A stretch of 11,839 bases of DNA, taken from Thermoguttaceae bacterium (GTDB lineage: Bacteria > Planctomycetota > Planctomycetia > Pirellulales > Thermoguttaceae). Positions 1 to 6,868 of this stretch are shown in pieces. The notes under the pieces were generated by a model. The model worked only from the letters and a program-made list of their open reading frames with translations. It ran no database searches and was not told the origin of the DNA. Location of the stretch: positions 1 through 11,839 of the forward strand of contig JAFTCU010000293.1 of assembly GCA_017454585.1 (NCBI GenBank). Direction: 5' to 3'. Within the stretch, counting starts at the first letter, position 1. Every line of letters begins with the position of its first letter. The position numbers and the translations under genes are program-made.

Positions 1-654
1 CGCATGAATCCCGACTGGCCGCGCGCCAAGGAAGACTTTCTGGAAAACGAGAAATTCCGGACCGGGACGGTTTTGCGCTCGGAGATCCTTCCGGACGCCA
101 TACACCCCCAAAAGTCGATTTACTCCGTGGACCTGACGAAGGCTTACTCCGACAAAGTGGAGAAGCACGTGCGCACGTTCTGCTGGCTGAATCTCGAACG
201 CGAGGACGTTCCGGTGGCTCTGATCGTTCTGGATGACGTGACGGTGAAAGACCCGAATTTTGAGAAATCGTGGCAGATCAACACGCCGAACGAGCCGACG
301 CTGACGGAAACGGGCCTTTTGAGTACGGGCCGTCTTCCGGACGGTGCGACGATCGAGCCGGGTCGGCTTTCGCTCACGGTCCTGCTTCCGGCGGAGGAAA
401 ACCGCGAGCTGAAAAAGCGCAGCGTACACGACCTTCCCGCGGAGATCCAGAATCAGTACGCGAACTACGGCCGAAATCCGGTCGTGCAGGACGGCTGGCA
501 GACGCGGGTTTACGCGACGAAGCCGAACAAAACCGAGCGCTTCCTGAACGTTCTCCAGGTGTTGGCTCCAAACGCCGAGCCGCTCCCGGTGAGCTTCGAG
601 GAAACGCCAACTGGCGTGAAAGTGCTGATCGACGGAAAGAGCGTGGAGCTTTGA
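1..654 (+). CDS. Heparinase II/III-like polysaccharide lyase, C-terminal part (5' end outside window)
   Basis: The reading frame is open to the left edge, with an in-frame codon before the first ATG at 4 and no ribosome binding site visible, so the gene most likely starts upstream and this is its last ~217 codons. The segment resembles the C-terminal beta-sheet domain of heparinase II/III-like lyases. It has a YSVDLTKAYSDKVEKHVRTF stretch, then a hydrophobic strand (PVALIVLDDVTV), then KDPNFEKSWQINTPNEP, which matches the family pattern of a 'debate-free' buried strand followed by K-x-W-x-(I/L)-(H/N)-T-x-N-E-P. Near the end comes WQTRVYATKPNKTERFLNVL, like the K-x-x-x-x-F-L-N-V segment of the family. 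Family members cleave acidic glycosaminoglycan-like polysaccharides by beta-elimination, usually after export. The alpha/alpha toroid carrying most catalytic residues would lie upstream and cannot be checked. Substrate unknown. Confidence 0.62.
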   Translation, partial: RMNPDWPRAKEDFLENEKFRTGTVLRSEILPDAIHPQKSIYSVDLTKAYSDKVEKHVRTFCWLNLEREDVPVALIVLDDVTVKDPNFEKSWQINTPNEPTLTETGLLSTGRLPDGATIEPGRLSLTVLLPAEENRELKKRSVHDLPAEIQNQYANYGRNPVVQDGWQTRVYATKPNKTERFLNVLQVLAPNAEPLPVSFEETPTGVKVLIDGKSVEL

Positions 655-658
655 CGAC

Positions 659-764
659 GGAAGGCGGTAATGGAGCGCGCAGCGCGGAATTACGCACCGG
701 GTAAGGTTTATGGTAATTCAACCCGGCGCGTAATTCCGGCCTCTGGCCTCCATTACCGCCTCCC
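659..764. repeat. Cross-shaped intergenic palindrome, copy 1
   Basis: Two 44-nt arms (659-702 and 721-764) are nearly perfect reverse complements around an 18-nt loop (703-720). The outer stem 659-674/749-764 has 16 positions with one A-C mismatch. The inner stem 686-702/721-737 has 17 positions with one A-C mismatch. Between them each arm carries its own 11-nt hairpin: gcgc-gca-gcgc at 675-685 and ggcc-tct-ggcc at 738-748. These face each other exactly, giving a four-way junction when folded. It starts 4 nt after the stop codon of the lyase gene. No T-tract follows, so it is not a standard intrinsic terminator. A related copy lies at about 4621-4723. The rest of the gap (765-910) shows only AT-rich sequence, which may hold the flhF promoter, but I cannot fix one. 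Confidence 0.85.
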
Positions 765-901
765 ACTTGCGCGTATTCTGACAAAAATTTCATCACTTTT
801 TTCTCTTTCCGCCCAAATTACTCTTGCATAAAATGGAAAAATCGGTTACTCTTCTTTCATAGTCGCAAGTATGCGGAACGGTTTTGTTTGGTTCGGGTTT
901 C

Positions 902-905
902 GGAG
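902..905 (+). promoter_or_regulatory. Ribosome binding site deciding the flhF start
   Basis: GGAG lies 5 nt before the ATG at 911. This supports that ATG over the in-frame TTG at 884, which would add nine Gly-rich residues not seen in FlhF proteins. Confidence 0.6.
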
Positions 906-910
906 CAGGA

Positions 911-2110
911 ATGGCAGTCAAAAAGTATCGCGCGAAGAATTTGTTCGAGGCTTTTGCCATGATTCGCGAAGATTTCGGGCTTAAAGCCACGATTCTGGAA
1001 ACCCGGGAGATTCCGACACGGCGTTTCTTTGGCCTCATGAGCGGTGCGTCCTGTTTTGAAGTCACCGCTTGCGACGAGGAACCAGCTGAAGAAGTGGGAA
1101 GTGTCACACAAACGGCAGTTCAGGAACTGCCGCAAGACACGCTTTCAGGACCGGTTTCGTTTTGGGATTCCGTTCAGACTGAAACACCGGCGGCCTCAAC
1201 GCGTGCGAATTCCCGTCTTTTGTTCGGTACGGACAGCGGTTTTTTTCGTCAGATAGCCAATCTGGAAAAGGATGAAAACACTTCCGTCCAAGGCGAATTG
1301 CGTGACGCGCTGTTTCAGATCTACTCGAAACTTCAGACGGCTGACATGGATGAGCGTTCCATCTCGGAACTCATGGCGCGTTTGCGTGAGGAAGAGATCC
1401 TTTACACTGCCGCAGGGAAACAGGTTTCAAACAGTGATTTCGCGTTTCTGGAAAAGAAACTCCAGCGCCTTGTAGCAGAGGAAATTCGCACGGCGGGGCC
1501 GATCCGGATCACATCCGGCAAACGCCGTACCGTTGCTCTTGTTGGGCCGACTGGTGTCGGGAAAACGACCACCATCGCGAAACTTGCGATTGATTATCGT
1601 CAGAAAAAGAATTGTCAGGTTGGCCTCATTACGCTTGACCTTTCCCGTATGGGAGCGGTGGAACAGCTGCAAACGTTTGCTGACGTGATCGGTATTCCGA
1701 TGCTTTGCGCGGCTACTCGCCGTCAGATGAAGGACGCGATCGCGCGTATGGAGGACTTTGATCTGGTACTGATCGATACCGCGGGGCAAAGCCGCGCCGG
1801 CGAGATGACCCTTCAGGAAATGCGTGTCCTTTTCGACGCGGCGCAGGTGAATGAAATCATGCTCGTTCTGGCCAGCACTGCCCGAAGCCGGATCCTGATG
1901 AAAACGGTCCAGTCGTTCGCGCCGATTGGTGTCACGTCACTCATTCTGACGAAACTGGACGAAGCGCTGGGTCTGGGAAATCTTTACCCGCTTCTTCAGT
2001 CCACGACCCTTCCGGTCAGTTACCTGACGAATGGTCAAAAAGTTCCGGATGATTTCGAGCCGGCCGAGAAAGAACGGCTCGCAAAATATATTTTGGGGGA
2101 TGCGTTTTAA
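911..2110 (+). CDS. flhF: Flagellar biosynthesis SRP-type GTPase FlhF
   Basis: FlhF is a membrane-associated GTPase related to Ffh and FtsY that sets the place, and often the number, of flagella. From the ATG at 911 the product has 399 residues, normal for the family. The N-terminus (MAVKKYRAKNLFEAFAMIRE) is the typical FlhF opening. A variable, acidic middle part leads to the NG GTPase domain from about residue 195. Visible motifs are the P-loop GPTGVGKTTT (212-221), GAVEQL after the G2 region (about 248-253), DTAG (289-292), TKLDE (347-351) and a C-terminal GQKVPDD. Two family positions differ: the usual D-T-Y-R reads DLSR (243-246), and DTAGR reads DTAGQ (289-293). fliA follows after 91 nt, so the pair is probably co-transcribed. 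Neither flhA upstream nor flhG/fleN between them is present. The assignment is secure; the effect of the substitutions is not known. Confidence 0.93.
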   Translation: MAVKKYRAKNLFEAFAMIREDFGLKATILETREIPTRRFFGLMSGASCFEVTACDEEPAEEVGSVTQTAVQELPQDTLSGPVSFWDSVQTETPAASTRANSRLLFGTDSGFFRQIANLEKDENTSVQGELRDALFQIYSKLQTADMDERSISELMARLREEEILYTAAGKQVSNSDFAFLEKKLQRLVAEEIRTAGPIRITSGKRRTVALVGPTGVGKTTTIAKLAIDYRQKKNCQVGLITLDLSRMGAVEQLQTFADVIGIPMLCAATRRQMKDAIARMEDFDLVLIDTAGQSRAGEMTLQEMRVLFDAAQVNEIMLVLASTARSRILMKTVQSFAPIGVTSLILTKLDEALGLGNLYPLLQSTTLPVSYLTNGQKVPDDFEPAEKERLAKYILGDAF

Positions 2111-2121
2111 TCTCCGTTTTG

Positions 2122-2143
2122 AGTCTTCCTTTGGGGGAAGGCT
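2122..2143 (+). other. Hairpin in the flhF-fliA spacer
   Basis: agtcttcc (2122-2129) pairs with ggaaggct (2136-2143) over 8 bp with one G-T pair and a 6-nt loop. No T-tract follows it directly. A weaker 4-bp hairpin (ggtt-tacc-aacc) and a six-T run follow near 2158-2178. Together they could tune readthrough into fliA or stabilise the transcript, but neither is a convincing terminator. Confidence 0.35.
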
Positions 2144-2201
2144 GTGATGAGTACAGTGGTTTACCAACCCGTTTTTTAATGTTTTTCCTTGGAGTAATTC
2201 C

Positions 2202-2984
2202 GTGGCCAGTCCTAAAATTTCAGCAAATCTTGATTCCGTTTGGGTGGAATACAAAAAGCATCCGACTGTGGAACTTCGTAACCAACTCATGGAGGCGTAT
2301 ATGCCGATCGTGAAGTACAACGGCGAGAAGATTCGCGCCCGTTTCCCGAACGAAGTCGAACTGGACGACCTGATTTCTTCCGGCTATTTCGGACTGATGG
2401 ACGCCATTGAGTCGTACGACCTGAACCGCGGCGTGAAGTTCGAAACGTACTGCATTCAACGGATCCAGGGCGCAATGCTGGACGAGATCCGGAATCTGGA
2501 CTGGGTCCCGCGTTTGATCCGCTCACGGGCATCGAAGCTGAATGACGTCATGCATAAGCTGGAAGTCCGTCTTGGCCGCGAGCCGAACAACGAGGAGATC
2601 GCCGAGGTGATGCAGATTTCCGTGCAGGAAGTCGAAAAACTCAAGAAGGAAACCCAGACGGTCGGTCTGGTCTCTCTGAGCAATAAATGCACGGGCGACG
2701 ATGAAAAAGATATGAACGAGGGTGACATTCTGGAAGACCGCCGCTCGGAAGACCCGTTCGATTCGCTTCAGCGTAAAGACCTGATCAAGCTCATCACAAA
2801 AGGTTTGAGCCAGAACGAACGTCTGATCCTGATCCTTTATTACTACGAGGAAATGACGATGAAAGAAATCGGCGCCACGCTCGACCTTTCCGAGAGCCGC
2901 GTCAGCCAGATGCACACGCAGATGATGAAACGTTTGCAGAAGCAGCTCCAGCCGCGTCGTTGTGAGTTGTTGCCTTCCATTTGA
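2202..2984 (+). CDS. fliA: RNA polymerase sigma factor FliA (sigma-28)
   Basis: This is the flagellar sigma factor of the FliA/WhiG group, which directs RNA polymerase to late flagellar and chemotaxis promoters. The product has 260 residues and starts at a GTG with GGAG at 2191-2194, 7 nt upstream. Region 2 spans about residues 30-103 (LDDLISSGYFGLMDAIESYD, then F-E-T-Y-x-x-x-R-I-x-G-A-M-L-D-E-I-R and D-W-V-P-R). Region 3 spans about 110-165 (LGREPNNEEIAEVMQIS). Region 4 spans about 193-249, with the helix-turn-helix MKEIGATLDLSESRVSQMHT. The W-V-P-R-x-x-R at the end of region 2 is typical of FliA rather than of general stress sigma factors. It follows flhF by 91 nt and precedes a strong terminator, so it closes this operon. 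No flgM anti-sigma gene is in the window. Confidence 0.93.
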   Translation: MASPKISANLDSVWVEYKKHPTVELRNQLMEAYMPIVKYNGEKIRARFPNEVELDDLISSGYFGLMDAIESYDLNRGVKFETYCIQRIQGAMLDEIRNLDWVPRLIRSRASKLNDVMHKLEVRLGREPNNEEIAEVMQISVQEVEKLKKETQTVGLVSLSNKCTGDDEKDMNEGDILEDRRSEDPFDSLQRKDLIKLITKGLSQNERLILILYYYEEMTMKEIGATLDLSESRVSQMHTQMMKRLQKQLQPRRCELLPSI

Positions 2985-2996
2985 CACGAATTGGAA

Positions 2997-3013
2997 TGAT
3001 GGTTTCGCCATCA
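2997..3013 (+). other. Small hairpin after fliA
   Basis: tgatgg-tttcg-ccatca forms a 6-bp stem directly before the strong terminator. It may be part of the 3' end structure of the transcript. Confidence 0.4.
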
Positions 3014-3014
3014 G

Positions 3015-3047
3015 CCGCCTGGGAGCGGTTCCCAGGCGGTTTTTTTT
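3015..3047 (+). terminator. Rho-independent terminator of flhF-fliA
   Basis: ccgcctggga (3015-3024) pairs with tcccaggcgg (3030-3039) around a 5-nt loop, followed by eight T residues (3040-3047). It lies 30 nt after the fliA stop codon. Confidence 0.93.
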
Positions 3048-3075
3048 ATGATTTTGACCAACGCTGTTGGGTTTC

Positions 3076-4581
3076 ATGAATATACAAACCGCAACCAGTG
3101 AAAAATCGCGTATTTCCCTCATTTTGTGGGGGAGTATTACTCTTTTTTGTCTCATTGAAGTTTTCCTCCCGCCGTTTTGCATCTGGAATTTTCGGGAAGA
3201 CCTGCTTGAGCAGATCATGATCGGCCGCGAGTGGGTCCTCACCAGCAACAAACACCCAGCCCTGACGACGTGGATCGCTCAGATTTTCTGGGTGGGGACG
3301 AATCATTCGGATTACGCACTTTACCTCGCCAGCGCGGTGTGTGTGTTTCTCTCGTTTTTCGCGATCTGGCGGCTGGGACGGGAGTTTTTATCGCCCGAGA
3401 AAAATCTTTTCGCAACGTTGGCGATGATGGCGTTTTGGTACTTTAATATCGGAGCGACCCGATTCAATAATAATATTACGCTAATGCCGTGCTGGCTTTG
3501 GGCGATTTACTTCTTTTACTTCGCCCTGAAGAGCGGGAAAATTTCCTGGTGGGTACTGACTGGCTTGATGCTTGGGATCGGGTTGAACTGCAAGTACACG
3601 TGCATCCTTTTGTGCTTCGCGATGGTGATCTACCTCGTTCTGGAACGCGATGTACGCCGATTCTGGAAGACGCCCGGCCCGTGGCTGACAGTCGGAACTG
3701 CCGCGCTCGTTTTTCTGCCGCACGTGCTGGCGGTTCTGGGAAACTGGGATGTCATGTACGCCTACATCACGAACAAAAAAACCGGGACAGAGGGCTTGTT
3801 CTTCCTCCGCCTTTTGACGGGCTGGCTGACTCAGTTGGGGGTCATCTCCGCAGTGATTATGGCACTTTTCCCGCTTTTCAGACTTCCGATGAAACGGGAA
3901 AAAATCGAACAGGCAGACGTTTATCCCTTCAGAAAAACTTTTTTGGCAGGTATGTTTTTCCTGCCGATGCTCGTTTTGATCGGGTTCCAGTTTTACACGC
4001 ACGTCGCGTTTGCAAATCGTTCCTATGGCTTTCACCTTTGGGGCCTGACCGGGCTTTACCTTCTCACGACGTTTCAAACGACGGAAGTCCGGTGGCACTG
4101 GAAACTTTCGGCCCTATGGATCGTGCTTTTGACGTTCGCTCAACTCGTTTCCCTGCCGGTTTTATGCTGGAATTTACATTATTATTCGCACGAACAGGGT
4201 GAACGGTTTTACCCGGGAAAGGCCTTGGCCGCGGAAGCTGACCGGATTTGGTCTGAAAATTTCCCAGGAGCGTCCTGCCCTTTCACGACTGCTTTGAGGA
4301 GTGATGTGCTAGCATGGAACGTGGCCGTTTACAGCAGGTTTCAACCGCGAGTTATAACACCCATCGGAAATTGGGCCAGTGACGAGGATCTGAACCGGAA
4401 GGGAGGGATCATTCTTTGGGAGAAAACAGACAGGGACCCGCTCAATGACGTGATCCCCGAGGTGAAAGAACGTTTCCCGAACGCGGTCTTCAAAAAAGAT
4501 TTGAGCCTGAAATTCCAGCAGAAGAACCCTCAAGTCCCGCCCCTGGAAGTGGGCGTTGCGGTGGTAGCACCCCATGAGTAA
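3076..4581 (+). CDS. Glycosyltransferase family 39 (PMT/ArnT-like) membrane protein
   Basis: This is a polytopic inner-membrane protein of 501 residues from the ATG at 3076. A TTG at 3067 is an equally possible start; no strong ribosome binding site decides it. After a first hydrophobic segment (about residues 15-37) comes a periplasmic loop with WNFREDLLEQ (37-46) and KHPALTTWI (59-67). This matches the first-loop acidic motif and the following H-P-x-x-x-x-W-I of PMT_2/ArnT-type enzymes. About ten hydrophobic segments follow up to roughly residue 385, then a soluble C-terminal domain of about 115 residues rich in charged residues. Family members move a sugar from a polyprenyl-phosphate donor to lipid A, protein or other envelope acceptors. 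Donor and acceptor cannot be told here. The start lies only 28 nt after the fliA terminator, which leaves little room for a promoter. A second palindrome copy follows the gene. Confidence 0.78.
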   Translation: MNIQTATSEKSRISLILWGSITLFCLIEVFLPPFCIWNFREDLLEQIMIGREWVLTSNKHPALTTWIAQIFWVGTNHSDYALYLASAVCVFLSFFAIWRLGREFLSPEKNLFATLAMMAFWYFNIGATRFNNNITLMPCWLWAIYFFYFALKSGKISWWVLTGLMLGIGLNCKYTCILLCFAMVIYLVLERDVRRFWKTPGPWLTVGTAALVFLPHVLAVLGNWDVMYAYITNKKTGTEGLFFLRLLTGWLTQLGVISAVIMALFPLFRLPMKREKIEQADVYPFRKTFLAGMFFLPMLVLIGFQFYTHVAFANRSYGFHLWGLTGLYLLTTFQTTEVRWHWKLSALWIVLLTFAQLVSLPVLCWNLHYYSHEQGERFYPGKALAAEADRIWSENFPGASCPFTTALRSDVLAWNVAVYSRFQPRVITPIGNWASDEDLNRKGGIILWEKTDRDPLNDVIPEVKERFPNAVFKKDLSLKFQQKNPQVPPLEVGVAVVAPHE

Positions 4582-4620
4582 CAATTTGCGGGGAAGACGC
4601 TGGAAACGTCGTTAAAACGT

Positions 4621-4723
4621 GAGACGATAATGAAGCGTGGAGCGCGAAATTATGCGCCGGAATTAAAAGGTTGGGGCCGGTTCAGGCGCGTAATTCCGGC
4701 CTTCGGCCTCCATTCCGCCTTCC
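4621..4723. repeat. Cross-shaped intergenic palindrome, copy 2 (partly decayed)
   Basis: It is related to the palindrome at 659-764 and lies in the same orientation. The right half (about 4685-4723) is close to the first copy, including cgcgtaattccggcc and ctccatt. The inner stem 4646-4658/4685-4697 has 13 positions with one mismatch and one G-T pair. Two opposed 11-nt hairpins are kept, but with changed bases: gcgt-gga-gcgc at 4635-4645 (one G-T pair) and ggcc-ttc-ggcc at 4698-4708. The outer stem keeps only about 4629-4634/4709-4714 well; the left arm beyond it has diverged. It begins about 40 nt after the glycosyltransferase stop codon. Confidence 0.75.
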
Positions 4724-4752
4724 AAATATGAGGCTTTTCCTGGCAGTGAAAC

Positions 4753-4780
4753 AAAAAAACCGCAGCGTAATCAACTGCGG
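4753..4780 (-). terminator. Terminator for the - strand lipoprotein gene
   Basis: Read on the - strand, ccgcag (4780-4775) and ctgcgg (4765-4760) form a 6-bp stem with a 9-nt loop, followed by seven T residues (4759-4753). It lies about 37 nt past the lipoprotein stop codon. On the + strand the hairpin is followed only by a broken pyrimidine run, so it works mainly for the - strand gene. Confidence 0.8.
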
Positions 4781-4816
4781 CTTCTTTCGATCTTTAATGA
4801 ATCGTTAAACTTCGTT

Positions 4817-5467
4817 TCAGAGGTCCACGTCCATCCGGTTATGCGGGACGAAAACTTTCGCGATGTATTTCCCAAGCATCAGGATGTACTCGCGCTGAAA
4901 GTTCCATTCATTTTTTTCCGTGGATGGAACGACATAGTTTCGTGGGTACACGTATTCGGGCATGGACTCGGGCTGGTACACGATGTTTCCGGACTTCACA
5001 TCGATCAGTGAAACATTCACGTCCGCGTGTCCCTGCCAGACGTTCGTACCGGCTACGTGATTGAAACTCAACAGGTCGATCGCGATGACCTGATCGGCGC
5101 CGACAGCTTTTCCGATTTCCACAAAATCACTTTCCGCTTCCATCCCGTCGCAGTACTTTTCCACTTCGTCCTGCGAAATCATCGTGATACTTTCACGTTT
5201 TTTCTTTTTGGAAAAGTCCTTGATCCCCATGGAGACTCGCGTGTTCACGGCTTTGGCCAGTTCACAGGAAACGTCTCCATACTGGTAGGACGTCGAAGCG
5301 CGCGGCCGGCAGACAACGCAAACCTTTCCTTTCATGTCCATGCAAGGCGGGTCCACATTATCGCCTTTCAATGCGACGGCCATGATCCCCAGCGCATGGG
5401 CGCAACCGGTGACTCCGATCAATAAAGTGCCAAGCAAGAGCGCACTCCAAAATGGTGAAACTTTCAT
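4817..5467 (-). CDS. Planctomycete-type lipoprotein with CsgG-like core
   Basis: The product has 216 residues. The N-terminus is a lipoprotein signal: MKVS, a hydrophobic stretch (5-18), then V-T-G-C with the lipidated cysteine at 22. The mature part opens with a Cys-containing segment (C42, C49, C52, the last two as CVVC), followed by an alpha/beta region with a basic KKKKRE cluster near residue 90. Then come FVEIGKAVGADQVIAIDLLS and GHADVNVSLIDVKSGNIVY, which look like the CsgG/TolB-N fold, where an 'x-G-x-x-x-G-A-x-x-v-i' helix-strand precedes paired strands. It resembles uncharacterised lipoproteins I associate with planctomycetes; the role is unknown. The start is supported by aggaag 8-13 nt upstream on the - strand. 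It is divergent from the topoisomerase gene, with a shared 184-nt upstream region and its own terminator, so it is a single-gene unit. Confidence 0.7.
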   Translation of the reverse strand: MKVSPFWSALLLGTLLIGVTGCAHALGIMAVALKGDNVDPPCMDMKGKVCVVCRPRASTSYQYGDVSCELAKAVNTRVSMGIKDFSKKKKRESITMISQDEVEKYCDGMEAESDFVEIGKAVGADQVIAIDLLSFNHVAGTNVWQGHADVNVSLIDVKSGNIVYQPESMPEYVYPRNYVVPSTEKNEWNFQREYILMLGKYIAKVFVPHNRMDVDL

Positions 5468-5577
5468 TTCGACTCTTCCTGAAATTTAAAGGTCCAAATT
5501 CCAATACAAAATTTTACCAGATTTTCACGATCGGCGCAAGGGCAAATCAGTGAAATTTTCGTCTCTTTTCGGAGGTC

Positions 5578-5605
5578 TTGAAATATTTTTTAAATATGGT
5601 ATAAT
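5578..5605 (+). promoter_or_regulatory. Near-consensus sigma-70 promoter of the topoisomerase VI A-like gene
   Basis: TTGAAA (5578-5583) and TATAAT (5600-5605) are separated by 16 nt. Transcription would start near 5612, giving a leader of about 40 nt to the ATG at 5652. This also argues against the in-frame GTG at 5550, which lies upstream of the promoter. Confidence 0.75.
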
Positions 5606-5651
5606 TCAGGAAGTATTTTCCAGAAACCAACGCACCTTTTTTGAATTTTCC

Positions 5652-6851
5652 ATGGCTAAAAAACGTACTTCCAAACCGGCTGCGCCCTCTTTTTTGTCGA
5701 TGGACGCGAAACCCGCCAAGGCGGCGAAACTCACTGAAAAAGACATCCGGACCGTCGAAAAGATCCGGAAGCTCGCGAGTGGGATCTCGCAAACGGCCGC
5801 CGAGCGTGAGGATCCGTTGATCTCGATTCCGTCACGTTCGCTTTCCAACGTCTGGTTCAATGAGATCGACCGCATCATCGAAATGGGCGACAAAACCACG
5901 GCCCGAACGCTTTTCAACCTTTCGCAGGCGCGCAGTTTTATGCAGACGCTCCTCATCGCGGAGGGGGCCAATCAGCTCATCAATCAGGGCAAAACGCTCA
6001 GCATCCGTGGAATGTACTATCAGGCCAAGCACACGATCAAGGGCGTGAAGGAAGAAACGTTCAACGACCAGTCCGAAAGCGACCCGATCATCGAGGATCT
6101 GGAGGTGATCCTTTCCACCCTGCGCGAGGAGCTTCATCTTTACGCCCAGAAGCGAGGCGACATGGTGGGGAACATCACCCTGATCGACCGCGGCGACCGC
6201 ATCGACTGTTCACGAATGGGGTCTGGCGGATACGGGATCCCCTCCATCGTCGAGCCGGAAGTCATCACGCTCGACCCGAAACTCTGCAAGGCGGATTTCG
6301 TCCTGCACGTCGAAAAAGACACTGTCTGGCAGCGCTTCAACGAGGATAAATTCTGGAAAAAGCATAATTGCATCCTGACCCACGGCGGCGGTCAGCCCTC
6401 CCGCGGCGTGCGCCGTCTGCTTTACCGCCTGAATCGGGAACTCGGGCTTCCCATTTACTGCCTGCTCGATAATGACCCGTGGGGGTACTACATTTACTCC
6501 GTCATCAAGCAGGGCTCCATTAATCTGGCCTTCGAGTCGAAGCGCATGGCCGTCCCGGAAGCCAAATTCATCGGGATCCGGTCGGACGACTTCGAGATGT
6601 GCGGCCTGACGCCGAGCGTTACGATCGCCCTGAACGATAATGACCGGAAGCGCGCGAAACAGATCGCCGAGTACCCGTGGTTTGCCGACAAAAAACCGTG
6701 GCAGGACGAGATCGCGAAGATGATGAAGCACGGCTTCAAGATGGAGGTCGAGTCGCTCATCAGCAAAGGAATCACCTACGTGACGGAAATTTACACGCCG
6801 GCGAAGATCGAAGCCATTCGTGCGCGCAAGCCGGACGCGTGCCTCGATTGA
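5652..6851 (+). CDS. Topoisomerase VI subunit A / Spo11-like DNA cleavage protein
   Basis: The product has 399 residues, close to the length of archaeal TopoVI-A. In type IIB topoisomerases this subunit cuts both DNA strands through a tyrosine, and a GHKL ATPase B subunit drives strand passage. The winged-helix domain has SIRGMYYQAKH (about 117-127), matching R-D-x-Y-Y of the family; the catalytic tyrosine is one of Y122/Y123. Next comes DQSESDPIIEDLE (about 139-151), the conserved segment after the active site. The Toprim domain shows the metal-binding glutamate in VLHVEKD (E221) and the D-x-D in LLDNDPWG (D273, D275), followed by the usual hydrophobic helix ending in G-S. All catalytic positions are kept. 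The N-terminal ~60 residues are Lys/Ala-rich and probably flexible. The ATG at 5652 has a weak ribosome binding site but fits the promoter. No B subunit gene lies next to it. Confidence 0.88.
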   Translation: MAKKRTSKPAAPSFLSMDAKPAKAAKLTEKDIRTVEKIRKLASGISQTAAEREDPLISIPSRSLSNVWFNEIDRIIEMGDKTTARTLFNLSQARSFMQTLLIAEGANQLINQGKTLSIRGMYYQAKHTIKGVKEETFNDQSESDPIIEDLEVILSTLREELHLYAQKRGDMVGNITLIDRGDRIDCSRMGSGGYGIPSIVEPEVITLDPKLCKADFVLHVEKDTVWQRFNEDKFWKKHNCILTHGGGQPSRGVRRLLYRLNRELGLPIYCLLDNDPWGYYIYSVIKQGSINLAFESKRMAVPEAKFIGIRSDDFEMCGLTPSVTIALNDNDRKRAKQIAEYPWFADKKPWQDEIAKMMKHGFKMEVESLISKGITYVTEIYTPAKIEAIRARKPDACLD

Positions 6852-6868
6852 CCCCGGACCAAACCCCA

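Noticed and set aside
659..764. Palindrome as an integron attC site
   Set aside because: The conserved GTTRRRY and RYYYAAC ends are absent, and no integrase or gene cassette layout is present.
659..764. Palindrome as an intrinsic terminator
   Set aside because: The arms are far longer than needed and no T-tract follows either end in either copy.
374..796. Open frame of 140 codons on the - strand across the lyase end and the palindrome
   Set aside because: It lies opposite a coding frame with family-like sequence, runs through an inverted repeat and has no ribosome binding site; the protein is Arg/Ser/Pro-rich, as expected of a GC-rich shadow.
2523..3251. Open frame of 242 codons on the - strand opposite fliA
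   Set aside because: fliA on the + strand is certain and the - frame crosses its terminator; no motif is visible.
5550..5651. N-terminal extension of the topoisomerase protein from a GTG at 5550
   Set aside because: The promoter at 5578-5605 lies inside this stretch, and the translated extension has no family similarity.
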